From a bacterium (lineage in GTDB: Bacteria > Vulcanimicrobiota > Vulcanimicrobiia > Vulcanimicrobiales > Vulcanimicrobiaceae), in the NCBI GenBank assembly GCA_021790935.1, contig JAJYFL010000010.1:1-64000 (forward strand): a stretch of 64,000 nt of DNA, given 5' to 3'. Every line of letters begins with the position of its first letter. Positions within the stretch are counted from its first letter, which is position 1. The translations under genes were made by a program, and so were the position numbers. Under the pieces are notes generated by a model. That model made no database searches and was not told the origin of the DNA. It was given only the letters and a program-made list of their open reading frames with translations. Positions 18,218 through 26,704 of the stretch are shown piece by piece.

Positions 18218-19036
18218 ATGCCTGTCGACCTCGTCGCCCTGGACCTCGATGGAACGCTGCTGGACCCGCAGCACGGCGTCTCGCCGCGCAATCGCCGCGC
18301 CGTGCGTGCCGCCCTCGAGCAGGGCGTGCGCATCGTGCTGGTTACCGGCCGCGGCGTCGACCTGCCGGTCGCGCTCAGCAAGGAGCTCGGCCTTAACCTG
18401 CCGGTCATCTGCGCTCATGGGGCGCTAACGAAAGATTTTGGCGCGAATCGCACCCTCGGGCATATCCCGGTTCCGCTCCGCTACGCAAAGCCCATGGTCG
18501 AGTACGCGCAGCGGCACGGGCTCTCGATCGCGGTCTATACGGAGGAGTTCTTTCACCGTCTCGAGGGGAGCGCGATTCAGATGCAGGAGATGGCCGGTCC
18601 CGCTTGGCGCGAAGTGCAAAGCCTCACGGAGGTGCTTTCGGAGGCACCGACCTTTCTGCGTTTCCTCGGTCGCGAGTCGGTTGCCGCCATGGGACGCGAG
18701 TTCTCCGACCTGCCGCTTCATTTCAAGTACGAGTCCTGGGGCGACTTCGTCGAGTGTGCGGTTACGAGTCGTGAGGCGACGAAGCAGCGCGCGCTGGCGC
18801 GCCTCTGCGCGGATTTTCAAATTTCCCGGGAGCGCGTGCTCGCGGTCGGCGATTCGCCAAACGACGTGCCGATGCTGCGCTGGGCGGGCATCGGCGTTGC
18901 GATGGGCAACGCCTCGGCCGAGGTGCGCGAAGCCGTCGCATACGTGACCGCGGGGAACGCGGAAGACGGCGTCGCGGCGGCCATCGAACGCTTCGTCCTG
19001 CAGCCGCGGCGAGGCTTCGAGCAGAGACTCGCGTAG
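18218..19036 (+). CDS. Cof-type HAD hydrolase
   Basis: About 272 residues from ATG 18218 (GTG 18215 is directly in front). Motif I is VALDLDGTLLDP, motif II VLVTGRG, motif III TKQRALARL and motif IV AVGDSPNDVPML, the arrangement of Cof/YidA sugar-phosphate phosphatases with a C2 cap between motifs II and III. No Shine-Dalgarno sequence is visible. Cytoplasmic phosphatase, substrate not predictable. Its stop lies 2 bases before moaD. Confidence 0.88.
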   Translation: MPVDLVALDLDGTLLDPQHGVSPRNRRAVRAALEQGVRIVLVTGRGVDLPVALSKELGLNLPVICAHGALTKDFGANRTLGHIPVPLRYAKPMVEYAQRHGLSIAVYTEEFFHRLEGSAIQMQEMAGPAWREVQSLTEVLSEAPTFLRFLGRESVAAMGREFSDLPLHFKYESWGDFVECAVTSREATKQRALARLCADFQISRERVLAVGDSPNDVPMLRWAGIGVAMGNASAEVREAVAYVTAGNAEDGVAAAIERFVLQPRRGFEQRLA

Positions 19037-19038
19037 CG

Positions 19039-19287
19039 ATGAAGGTGAAGGTTCTCGCCTTCGCGCGCGTGCGCGAACTGCTCGGCGGCGATCGTTTCGA
19101 ACTCGACGTGCGCGACGGTGCGACCGCAGAGGATGCGTGGGCGCATCTCGCCGAGCGGTGCACCGCGTTGCTGCCGCTCGCGGCATCGACGCGCATCGCT
19201 CGCAATGGGCGCCTCCTCTCCGATCGCGCCGAACCGCTGAGCGATGGGGACGAGCTCGCTCTCCTGCCGCCGGTGGGGGGCGGCTAG
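19039..19287 (+). CDS. moaD: Molybdopterin synthase sulfur carrier subunit MoaD
   Basis: 82 residues with the ubiquitin-like fold pattern and the C-terminal GG needed for adenylation and thiocarboxylation (ends PPVGGG). MoaD carries the sulfur that MoaE inserts into precursor Z to make molybdopterin. It directly abuts moaE, and the activating enzyme (MoeB/MoeZ-like) is two genes downstream, so the sulfur-transfer set is complete. Confidence 0.93.
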   Translation: MKVKVLAFARVRELLGGDRFELDVRDGATAEDAWAHLAERCTALLPLAASTRIARNGRLLSDRAEPLSDGDELALLPPVGGG

Positions 19288-19722
19288 GTGCACGCGATCG
19301 TGCGCGACCGCGTCGACGCAGGCGCGCTGGCGGCGGCGCTGCGGAGCGACGCGTGCGGCGCTGCCATCGCATTTGCAGGGGCGGTACGCGATCGTTCGGG
19401 CGACGGGCGTACCGTTACGGGGCTGACGTACGAAGCCTACGAGCCGCTGGCACTCGAGGAGTTCGACCGGATCGCCCACGAGGCGCGCGAACGCTTCGGG
19501 CCATGCGAGATCGCGATCCATCACCGCGTCGGCGAACTGCGCGTCGGCGAGACGGCGGTTGCGGTCGCGGTGGCGGCGCCGCATCGCGCGGTTGCATTCG
19601 ACGCGTGCCGGTACTGCATCGACGAGCTCAAAGCGCGCGCGCCGGTGTGGAAGAAGGAGCATTACGGCGACGGCTCGAGCCGGTGGATCGAAAACGACTG
19701 CGCCGAGTTCGGCCGGCCGTGA
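19288..19722 (+). CDS. moaE: Molybdopterin synthase catalytic subunit MoaE
   Basis: 144 residues with GTG start immediately after the moaD stop. Family signatures: AIAFAGAVRDRSGDGRTV at the N-terminus, LTYEAYEPLA, and the catalytic lysine region APVWKKEHYGDG near the C-terminus. It converts precursor Z plus MoaD-thiocarboxylate into molybdopterin. Confidence 0.95.
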   Translation: MHAIVRDRVDAGALAAALRSDACGAAIAFAGAVRDRSGDGRTVTGLTYEAYEPLALEEFDRIAHEARERFGPCEIAIHHRVGELRVGETAVAVAVAAPHRAVAFDACRYCIDELKARAPVWKKEHYGDGSSRWIENDCAEFGRP

Positions 19723-20438
19723 ACGTCGATCTCTTTCGCGTCGCAGCGCAAAGGAACGAGGTGGCCGTTCTCGGTTACGAGGCGCGGCGCGCGCGCGGTC
19801 CGTGCATCGTGGCAGGCCACGGCTACTCGAGTTCCAAGCACAACCTCGATTTTTTGTGCGGTTTTCTTGCGAGCCACGGTTACGGCGTCTTCAGTTTGGA
19901 CTTCCCCGGGCATAAGTTGGGCGCGAGCGGCGGCGTTCTCCGCGGCGTGGAAGATCTCGTCGACGCGATGTCTGCCGTGGTCGCGTACGTGCGCGAGCGG
20001 CACGATGGGCCGATCTACGCGATGGGGCACAGCATGGGCGCGATGACGGCACTCTTTACCGCAGCCGCCGATCCGGGGATTGCCGGAACCATCGCGATCG
20101 CGGCGGGTTACGGCCGTCCGACCGCAATCGATGCGCTGCAGGGCAAAGTCACCGCCGATTTCCGCTCCTCGTACGTGGATGGGCTCAACCTGCTCGACCT
20201 CGTTCGCGGCGTAGAGGGACGTTACGACGAGGCGTTGGATCGCCTGGCCGGCCGCCCGCAAATCTACGTCGCCGCGGACCGCGATGCAATGGTCGACCGG
20301 CGCAGCGTCGAAGCGCTGTATGCGCGCGCACCCGAACCCAAACGCTACGCGCTCATCTCGAGCGACCACACCTACGCAGGCGAAAACGCGCGCACCGAGG
20401 TGCTGCAGTGGTTGAACGAACGGCATCCGCGGGATTAG
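19719..20438 (+). CDS. Alpha/beta hydrolase inside the Moco cluster
   Basis: 239 residues; GTG 19719 overlaps the moaE stop (GTGA). Alpha/beta-hydrolase landmarks are visible: oxyanion region IVAGHGYSSSKHN, nucleophile elbow GHSMGAM, acid region AADRDAMVDRR and a C-terminal His in SSDHTYAG. It is tightly coupled on both sides (4-base overlap with moaE, 31-base overlap with the MoeZ-like gene), which is unusual because no such enzyme is needed in textbook Moco synthesis. Substrate unknown. Confidence 0.82.
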   Translation: MNVDLFRVAAQRNEVAVLGYEARRARGPCIVAGHGYSSSKHNLDFLCGFLASHGYGVFSLDFPGHKLGASGGVLRGVEDLVDAMSAVVAYVRERHDGPIYAMGHSMGAMTALFTAAADPGIAGTIAIAAGYGRPTAIDALQGKVTADFRSSYVDGLNLLDLVRGVEGRYDEALDRLAGRPQIYVAADRDAMVDRRSVEALYARAPEPKRYALISSDHTYAGENARTEVLQWLNERHPRD

Positions 20439-21526
20439 GGCTGCGGCGGTACAGCCGGCACCTGCTCATCCCTGAAGTCGGTCTCGCGGGGCAGGCGAAA
20501 CTCGCGGCCGCACGCATGCTCTGCATCGGAGCCGGCGGCTTGGGATCACCCGCACTGCAGTATCTGGCCGCGGCGGGCGTAGGCCGAATCGGCGTGATGG
20601 ACGACGATTGCGTCGACGAGACCAATCTGCAGCGCCAGACGCTCTACGCTACCGCCGATATCGGCAAGCCGAAGGCGCAGGCGGCCGTCGACCGCCTGCA
20701 CGCGATGAACCCCTCGATCGCGCTCGATCCTATTCCCGTTCGCTTCGATGCCGGCAACGCGCGAGCGCTCGTCGCGCTCTACGACGTCGTGCTCGACTGC
20801 ACGGACCGTTTCGAGACGCGGTATCTCGTCAGCGACGCATGCACCCTCGAAAACAAACCGGACGTCTACGGATCGATCTTCCGTTTCGACGGGCAGGTCA
20901 GCGTCTTTTGGCGCGAGCGCGGACCGTGTTACCGGTGCCTCTTTCCACAATCTCCGCCGCGCGGCAGCGTGCCGACCTGTGCCGAAGGCGGGGTGCTCGG
21001 CGTGCTTGCGGGCATCGTCGGAGCGCTGCAGGCGAGCGAGGCACTCAAATTAGTGCTCGGTATCGGCGATCCCCTCGCCGGCCGCCTGCTGCTCGTCGAC
21101 GCACTGGGCGCGCGTATGCGCGAGATCGCCGTCTCTGCCGATCCGGAGTGCCGTGCCTGCGGCGAGCGTGCGACGATCGTCGACGTGCTGCCGCCCGAGC
21201 CGGACGACGAACCCGAGGACCCCGATGAGATCGACGCGCGAGACCTCGACGCGGCACTGCGCGATGCGCGGCTGATCGACGTACGCGAACCGCACGAAGC
21301 GGTGCTCGGCACGCTGCCGGGATCGCTGCACCTGCCGGCTTCCGTGTTCGAAGCTCGCATGCACGAACTCGACTCGAGCCAGCGCTACGTGGTCGCGTGC
21401 CGGGTCGGGCAGAAATCCATGTGGGCCGCGCGACGGCTGCGCGACGCGGGCTTTACGCGCGTCCGCCACCTGCGGGGTGGCCTCCTCGCCTACGCTGCTC
21501 AGAGAGCGGAGTTCGAGTTTTTTTAG
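20408..21526 (+). CDS. MoeZ-like adenylyltransferase with rhodanese domain
   Basis: 372 residues with GTG start overlapping the hydrolase. E1-like ThiF/MoeB domain (about 10-250): RYSRHLLIPEVG, ATP loop IGAGGLGSPALQYLAAAGVG, DDDCVDETNLQRQ, and zinc CxxC pairs CYRC and CRAC. C-terminal rhodanese domain (about 270-372) has the persulfide Cys in VVACRVGQKS. It activates the MoaD C-terminus by adenylation and can supply sulfur itself. The fusion matches MoeZ-type proteins. An A/T-rich palindrome (T-run, AG, A-run) spans the stop codon at 21518-21532 and may help end transcription. Confidence 0.92.
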   Translation: MVERTASAGLGLRRYSRHLLIPEVGLAGQAKLAAARMLCIGAGGLGSPALQYLAAAGVGRIGVMDDDCVDETNLQRQTLYATADIGKPKAQAAVDRLHAMNPSIALDPIPVRFDAGNARALVALYDVVLDCTDRFETRYLVSDACTLENKPDVYGSIFRFDGQVSVFWRERGPCYRCLFPQSPPRGSVPTCAEGGVLGVLAGIVGALQASEALKLVLGIGDPLAGRLLLVDALGARMREIAVSADPECRACGERATIVDVLPPEPDDEPEDPDEIDARDLDAALRDARLIDVREPHEAVLGTLPGSLHLPASVFEARMHELDSSQRYVVACRVGQKSMWAARRLRDAGFTRVRHLRGGLLAYAAQRAEFEFF

Positions 21527-21532
21527 AAAAAA

Positions 21533-21587
21533 CGGAAGGCCGATCGCTTGCGCCGGGCGTCCGCCGTAGGGTCGGCCATGCTTTCCG
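21533..21587 (+). promoter_or_regulatory. Structured leader before moaA
   Basis: CGGAA at 21533-21537 pairs with TTCCG at 21583-21587, and GGCCGA at 21538-21543 with TCGGCC at 21572-21577, leaving a 5-base bulge and a GC-rich inner hairpin. It ends 16 bases before the moaA start. Such a compact structure could be a regulatory RNA element, but I do not recognise the Moco-riboswitch core in it. Confidence 0.35.
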
Positions 21588-21602
21588 TGAAAGGTTTCAA
21601 GC

Positions 21603-22619
21603 GTGGCCCTGACGACCATCGATCTGACGGGGGCGGCGCTCACCGATCAGTTCAACCGGCCGATCACGTACCTGCGGATATCGGTCACGGACAAGTGCAA
21701 TCTCCGCTGCGTATACTGCATGCCGGAGCGCGGTCTGCCGTGGCTAGCCAGGTCGGAGATTCTCTCGTACGAGGAGATCGTTCGCCTGGTGCGGGCCGCG
21801 GCTTCGGTCGGCGTGAGAAGCGTGCGCCTGAGCGGCGGCGAGCCGTTGGTTCGCAAGAACCTCGAACGCCTCGTTGCCGCGATTGCCACCCTCCCGGGCA
21901 TCGAGGACGTTGCGCTCTCGACCAACGGACTGCTTCTGGAAGAGCAGATCGACGCGCTCGCCGATGCGGGACTTGCGCGCGTGAACGTCTCGCTCGACAC
22001 GCTCGACGCGAAGCGCTTCGAGACGATCGCGCGGCGTCCGGGGTTGGAGCGGGTGCTGGCGGGGATCGATGCCGCGCTCGCGCGCGGCCTCGAGCCGGTG
22101 AAGATCAACTGCGTCGTTATGCGCGGTGCCAACGACGATGAAATCGCGGCTTTCGCCGATTGGACGCGGCGGCGACGCATCTTCGTCCGTTTTATCGAGA
22201 TGATGCCCGTGCACGAAAACCTTGCCTTTCAACGCGATGCCTACGTCTCTTCGGACGAGATCCTTTCGGCGTTGCGTGCAATCGGAGATCTGCAGCCTTA
22301 CACGGGGCCGGCCGGCAACGGTCCGGCGAGATACTACGCCTTCCCGGGTGCTCCCGGCGCGATCGGCGTGATCAGTCCGCTTTCGCACGACTACTGCGAG
22401 CGCTGCAACCGCGTGCGCTTGACGGCGGACGGACGGTTGCGCCTGTGCCTTTTCGGCGATCACCATATCGATCTGCGCACGCCGCTTCGCAGCGGCGCGG
22501 GCGAAGAGGTTATCGCGGAGATGCTTCAGTCTGCCATGCTGATCAAGCCCGAGCGCCATCACCTGCAACTCGGCGAGGCCGCCTCGCGCATGCGAGCCTT
22601 CAGCGAGGTCGGCGGCTAG
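21603..22619 (+). CDS. moaA: GTP 3',8-cyclase MoaA
   Basis: 338 residues with GTG start. Radical-SAM motif CNLRCVYC near residue 32 and the second, substrate-binding 4Fe-4S cluster in YCERCNRVRLTADGRLRLCLFG. It ends in GG, which MoaA needs for activity. MoaA starts Moco synthesis by rearranging GTP to 3',8-cyclo-GTP. moaC is not present here, so the pathway must be split. The gap to the cluster upstream is 76 bases and contains a possible structured leader. Confidence 0.96.
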   Translation: MALTTIDLTGAALTDQFNRPITYLRISVTDKCNLRCVYCMPERGLPWLARSEILSYEEIVRLVRAAASVGVRSVRLSGGEPLVRKNLERLVAAIATLPGIEDVALSTNGLLLEEQIDALADAGLARVNVSLDTLDAKRFETIARRPGLERVLAGIDAALARGLEPVKINCVVMRGANDDEIAAFADWTRRRRIFVRFIEMMPVHENLAFQRDAYVSSDEILSALRAIGDLQPYTGPAGNGPARYYAFPGAPGAIGVISPLSHDYCERCNRVRLTADGRLRLCLFGDHHIDLRTPLRSGAGEEVIAEMLQSAMLIKPERHHLQLGEAASRMRAFSEVGG

Positions 22620-22877
22620 AGTCAGAGTGCCGGGAGTACGCGCAGCTGCGGGAAGAGAGGCGTGCCGTCACATGCTTTCGCAGGGACCTAACGCAGAGGA
22701 GGGCTGCGTCGCAGCCGTATCTCGCGGTACAATTCGGCGAAGAGGGAACGCCGGCAGCGCCCTTGCGGCTGGGATGCCCGGCCTGAAACGCTCGGCGAGG
22801 GCGTACCGCTTTGCGCGTGGTATACGTGCTATCGGTGCGACCTCACGATCGACGCCGCATAACGACAGGAGCAAGCC
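22620..22877. other. Intergenic, no gene seen
   Basis: 258 bases without a credible reading frame. A short perfect stem GGCTGC/GCAGCC (22702-22716, loop GTC) is the only clear structure. No T-run follows it. No riboswitch family is recognised. Confidence 0.3.
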
Positions 22878-23426
22878 ATGATTCGTGCATCCATCACCGC
22901 CGTAATGCTGGTTCTTTTTTCGTCGCTGGCCATCGCCGCGCCCAAGGTTCCCGGCCGGGGGCAGATGAAGGGCGACGTCATCGGCATGAACCAGCAGTTT
23001 CACATCACCGGCTACAACTACCGCATCAAGGCGATCCACTGGGTGCCCGCGACGGACCCGTTCGCGCAAGGCGCGTCGAGCTACGCCGGAACGGCCACCG
23101 CACCCAACGGCTATCTCGTCTTCGAGGTTCCGGCAAAAAATACGCAGAGCGAAGAGGACTGGGCACCTAACTTGGTCGTCACGGCGCTTTATAAAGACGG
23201 CACGACGGCAGACGGTGACCAAACACCCTTCTCCAGCGCCGGCGATCCGCTAACGAGCAGAAAAGTCTTCCCTGGACAAGGGATCACCGTGTACTACACG
23301 ATCGCGAACGTTCCTCAGCCGACCAAGGCCAACCCGCTCTTCAAACTCATTTTGAAGTATACCGCGAACAACGATCCGGGGTATCCGCCCGTCTACCGCC
23401 TGCTTCATCCCATCGTGAGCCCTTGA
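22878..23426 (+). CDS. Exported protein of unknown function
   Basis: 182 residues with a clear signal peptide (MIRASITAVMLVLFSSLAIAAP) and a GGAG-type ribosome site at about 22869. The mature chain is beta-rich (FHITGYNYRIKAIHWVP, GYLVFEVPAKNTQSEEDW, GITVYYTIANV), reminiscent of immunoglobulin-like DUF4352-type exported domains. No cysteines and no catalytic motif. Not recognised beyond that. Confidence 0.6.
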   Translation: MIRASITAVMLVLFSSLAIAAPKVPGRGQMKGDVIGMNQQFHITGYNYRIKAIHWVPATDPFAQGASSYAGTATAPNGYLVFEVPAKNTQSEEDWAPNLVVTALYKDGTTADGDQTPFSSAGDPLTSRKVFPGQGITVYYTIANVPQPTKANPLFKLILKYTANNDPGYPPVYRLLHPIVSP

Positions 23427-23463
23427 AAGACGCGCGTTCGTAAATAACGGCGGAAGGCGCACG

Positions 23464-23973
23464 ATGCTCGAGATACTGCCGACGAAATTCTCCGAGGTCC
23501 GGCTCGTCCGGCCCTCCGTCTACGCCGACGCGCGCGGATATTTCAAAGAGACTTATCGCGAACCGCGCTACGCCGAACTCGGCATCGTGGGGCCTTTCGT
23601 GCAAGATAACGTCTCGCTTTCGCGCAAGGGCGTGCTGCGCGGCATGCACTACGATCTGCGCATGGCGAAGCTCGTCCAATGCTTGGCAGGCTGCGTCTAC
23701 GACGTTTTCGTCGATATGCGCGAGGGCTCGCCGACGTACCGGTGCTGGGACGGTGCCGAACTCACGGGCGAGAATCATCGGCAGATCTATATTCCGGCGG
23801 GCTTCGCCCACGGGTTCTACACGCGCAGCGACGAGGCGATCGTCATGTACAAGCAGACGGCGCTCTACGATCCGGCATACGAGCGCGCGGTGAGTTGGCG
23901 CGATCCGCAGATCGCCATCGACTGGCAGCTCGATGGCGAGCCCGTGCTCTCGGCAAAAGATGCGGCGTTGTGA
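23464..23973 (+). CDS. rfbC: dTDP-4-dehydrorhamnose 3,5-epimerase family
   Basis: 169 residues, cupin fold of the RmlC family: FVQDNVSLSRKGVLRGMHYD carries the catalytic His, KLVQCLAGCVYDVFVDMR the core strands, and IYIPAGFAHGFYT the second signature. It converts dTDP-4-keto-6-deoxyglucose towards dTDP-rhamnose. It is slightly shorter than classical RmlC (about 180), and rmlABD are not adjacent, so it could act in a related deoxysugar pathway. The stop overlaps the next gene (GTGA). Confidence 0.85.
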   Translation: MLEILPTKFSEVRLVRPSVYADARGYFKETYREPRYAELGIVGPFVQDNVSLSRKGVLRGMHYDLRMAKLVQCLAGCVYDVFVDMREGSPTYRCWDGAELTGENHRQIYIPAGFAHGFYTRSDEAIVMYKQTALYDPAYERAVSWRDPQIAIDWQLDGEPVLSAKDAAL

Positions 23974-24818
23974 TTCGAAAACCGTTCGGGTCGAACGGTG
24001 CGGATCTGCCGGAGATCGGGCAGGGTACATGGGACCTGCCCGAGAGCGGTCTCCGGCTCGAGGAGGCGCGGCGGTCGCTTAGGCGCGGCATCGAACTAGG
24101 AATGACGCACGTCGACATGGCCGAGATGTACGGCGGAGGGCGCGTCGAGGAGATCGTGGGGCAAGCTATCGCCGGGATCCCGCGCGAGCGGCTCTTTCTG
24201 GCAAGTAAGGTGTTGCCGGGGAACGCATCGTACGCGGGAACGGTGCGGGCGTGCGAGAGTTCCCTGCGCCGCTTGCGAACCGAGTACCTCGACCTTTACA
24301 TGTTGCACTGGCCTGGCGCGCACCCGCTCGAAGAGACGATGGGCGCGCTCGAAGGGCTAGTCGAGCAAGGCAAGACGCGCTACATAGGCGTGAGCAATTT
24401 CGACGTCGACCAACTGCGCGCCGCCGCTTCGTACTTACGGCGTGCCGAGCTCGCGTGCGACCAGCTCTTCTATCACCTGCACGAGCGCGGCATCGAGAGG
24501 CACCTGATGCCGTACTGCGCGCTGCACGGAATCGCGGTCGTCGCGTACACGCCTTTCGGGCGAGGGCGATTCCCGCGCAAGGCGGCGGCGGCCGGCGGCG
24601 TACTGTCGCGCATCGGGGAGCGTTACGGCAAGACCCCTCGGCAGGTGATCTTGAATTTCCTCACGCGCGAGCCGCATGCGTTTGCCATTCCGAAGGCGTC
24701 GCGCGTGGAACACGTTGAGGAAAATGCGGGCGCCGCCGGGTGGCGGCTTGAGGCCGGTGACGTCGCGGAGATCGACGCCGCCTTTCCCGTACGCGACGGA
24801 CCGCTTGCGACGCTCTGA
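23970..24818 (+). CDS. Aldo/keto reductase
   Basis: 282 residues; GTG 23970 overlaps the rfbC stop. The AKR tetrad is present: Asp and Tyr in THVDMAEMYGGG, Lys in LASKVLP, His in YMLHWPG; the NADPH-binding IPKASRVEHVEENAGA segment follows. It reduces aldehydes or ketones, possibly a sugar intermediate given the coupling to the epimerase. Substrate not determinable. Confidence 0.92.
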   Translation: MIRKPFGSNGADLPEIGQGTWDLPESGLRLEEARRSLRRGIELGMTHVDMAEMYGGGRVEEIVGQAIAGIPRERLFLASKVLPGNASYAGTVRACESSLRRLRTEYLDLYMLHWPGAHPLEETMGALEGLVEQGKTRYIGVSNFDVDQLRAAASYLRRAELACDQLFYHLHERGIERHLMPYCALHGIAVVAYTPFGRGRFPRKAAAAGGVLSRIGERYGKTPRQVILNFLTREPHAFAIPKASRVEHVEENAGAAGWRLEAGDVAEIDAAFPVRDGPLATL

Positions 24819-24828
24819 TCCGGGAACG

Positions 24829-25962
24829 ATGCGCGAACTCGCCGTTCGCACTGCGTTCGAACTTGGAGCCGGTGCCGTACGCGTGGCGTCCGCCCGGCGC
24901 GACGAACGCACCGAGGCCTCGATGCGTGAGGCGTTTACCCGCGGGGACCTGGCGACGTGGCCATACGACCGAGCCTACGCACGGAAGGCGGCCGCCCCGG
25001 AGGGGCTGCTTCCCGGCGCGCGTTGCGTCATCTGCGTCGCGGTCCCTTATGCGACGCCGCCCGCCCGCCCCGCACCCTTGAGCGGGCGGGTCTCGAGGTA
25101 CGCCTGGTCGCGCGACTACCATCGCCGCGTCCGGGCGATGCTCGTGCAGATTGCGGCGCGCATCGACGCCGCCGCGGGCGGCAGCGTCACCGCCGTCGCC
25201 TGCGATACCAAACCGATTGCGGAACGGGCATTTGCCGCGCGAGCCGGTTTAGGGTGGATCGGAAAGCATACCAATCTCATCGCCCCGCGGCTCGGATCGT
25301 TCGTCTTTCTCGGCGAGATCGTTACGACGCTCGACCTCGCACTCGACGAGCCGCTGCGCACCTCGTGCGGGAGCTGTTCGCGCTGCGTCGCGGCCTGCCC
25401 GACCGCGGCGCTGCGCGGCGATTACACGATCGACGCTACGCGGTGCATCGCGGACTTGACGCAGCGGAAGGACGGAATCCCGCGCGAGCTCCGTCCGGCG
25501 CTCGGTCTGTGGGTGTGGGGCTGCGATATCTGCCAGGAGGTCTGTCCGCCGACGCAGCTCGCCGGAGAGAGCGCCGCGCTCGAGAACCGGCCGCTCTCCG
25601 AGATGACGGCGACGCCCTCTCTGGTCGATCTGCTGAACCTGCGCAGCGGCGAGTTCGCGCGGTCTTTCCGCGACACGGCGATGGGTTGGCGCGGCGCGGC
25701 CGTGCTGCGGCGTAACGCCGCCGTCGCGCTGGGCAACAGCCTCGATCGCTCCGCCGTTCCGGCGCTGCGAGAGGCGCTCGGCGGGGATTCGCATCCGATG
25801 GTGCGCGGACACGCCGCCTGGGCGCTCGGCCGCATAGCCTCTCCGGCGGCGATCGCCGCACTGCGATCGGCGCTTGCGAGCGAGGCCGATGCGGGAGTTC
25901 GCGAGGAAATCTCCCTCGCTTTGGAACCGTTATGGAGCGAGAACGCGTTAGAACGACCATGA
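24829..25962 (+). CDS. queG: Epoxyqueuosine reductase QueG
   Basis: 377 residues from ATG 24829. QueG makes queuosine in tRNA by reducing epoxyqueuosine, using cobalamin and two 4Fe-4S clusters. Seen: RYAWSRDYHRR, CDTKPIAERAFAARAGLGWIGKH, ferredoxin-like clusters CGSCSRCVAACPTAAL and CDICQEVCPP, and a C-terminal HEAT-repeat tail (about 300-377). All cluster cysteines are intact. It is coupled to the next gene by an ATGA overlap. Confidence 0.95.
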   Translation: MRELAVRTAFELGAGAVRVASARRDERTEASMREAFTRGDLATWPYDRAYARKAAAPEGLLPGARCVICVAVPYATPPARPAPLSGRVSRYAWSRDYHRRVRAMLVQIAARIDAAAGGSVTAVACDTKPIAERAFAARAGLGWIGKHTNLIAPRLGSFVFLGEIVTTLDLALDEPLRTSCGSCSRCVAACPTAALRGDYTIDATRCIADLTQRKDGIPRELRPALGLWVWGCDICQEVCPPTQLAGESAALENRPLSEMTATPSLVDLLNLRSGEFARSFRDTAMGWRGAAVLRRNAAVALGNSLDRSAVPALREALGGDSHPMVRGHAAWALGRIASPAAIAALRSALASEADAGVREEISLALEPLWSENALERP

Positions 25963-26597
25963 TACGCGCCAAACGCGCGCTGCTTTTTGCGCCGCTGATC
26001 GCCGTGCTTGCCTGCCTGCAGCCTGCCTTAGCGGCGCCACAGACGCTTCTGCAGCGCATGGCGGATTTGAACCCGCATCTGCACAGCTATACCGCCTCCA
26101 TACATGCCGACGTACAACTGCACGCCTTCGTTTCGCTGAGCCCGAGCCTAGACGGCACGTACTATCACAAGGAACCGGATAAGAACAAGGTGGTCTTTAC
26201 GAGCGGCTTGCCGGCGATCGCCGCGCAGTTCGGCAAGGTCTATCCGGAGATCGAAAGCCCGTCGCGCTGGGATGGCCTCTACCGCGTATCGACGCTCGGA
26301 GACGACGGCACGTACACGAGACTCCGGCTCGTACCGCGCAAGCACGGCCGCATCGGCCGTATCGACGTCACCGTAAACGACGCGACGGCGACGATCGCAT
26401 ATATGCGCTGGATCTATAACGACGGCGGCTATGCCGAACTGCACCAGACGTATTCCAAGATCGACGGGAATCTGCTCGTCACCGGGCAGTCGGGCTCGGT
26501 GGAGACGCCACAGTACTCGGCGCAGATGCGGTCGACCTACAGCGATTTCAATCTCAACGCATACATCCCGGATAAGGTGTTCGAGCCGAACTCCTAA
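25959..26597 (+). CDS. LolA-like exported protein
   Basis: 212 residues; ATG 25959 overlaps the queG stop (ATGA). Signal peptide MIRAKRALLFAPLIAVLACLQPALAAP. The body (LLQRMADLNPHLHSYTASIHADVQLH...) has the half-barrel strand pattern of LolA/LolB and outer-membrane lipoprotein-sorting relatives. It probably binds a lipid or lipoprotein in the periplasm. Pairing with queG looks incidental. Confidence 0.6.
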   Translation: MIRAKRALLFAPLIAVLACLQPALAAPQTLLQRMADLNPHLHSYTASIHADVQLHAFVSLSPSLDGTYYHKEPDKNKVVFTSGLPAIAAQFGKVYPEIESPSRWDGLYRVSTLGDDGTYTRLRLVPRKHGRIGRIDVTVNDATATIAYMRWIYNDGGYAELHQTYSKIDGNLLVTGQSGSVETPQYSAQMRSTYSDFNLNAYIPDKVFEPNS

Positions 26598-26704
26598 CCG
26601 GGGCTCCGTGCCGGGGCACGTGCGGCGGCTACCGGAGCGGGGACCGGCGACAAACGTCACAGGAGGGCGTATCCTGGCGTTAGGTTAGAAAGGGGGGCCT
26701 CAAC

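Noticed and set aside
22620-22877. Riboswitch or small RNA between moaA and the next exported protein
   Set aside because: Only a short stem with a 3-base loop is clear; no known riboswitch core was recognised.
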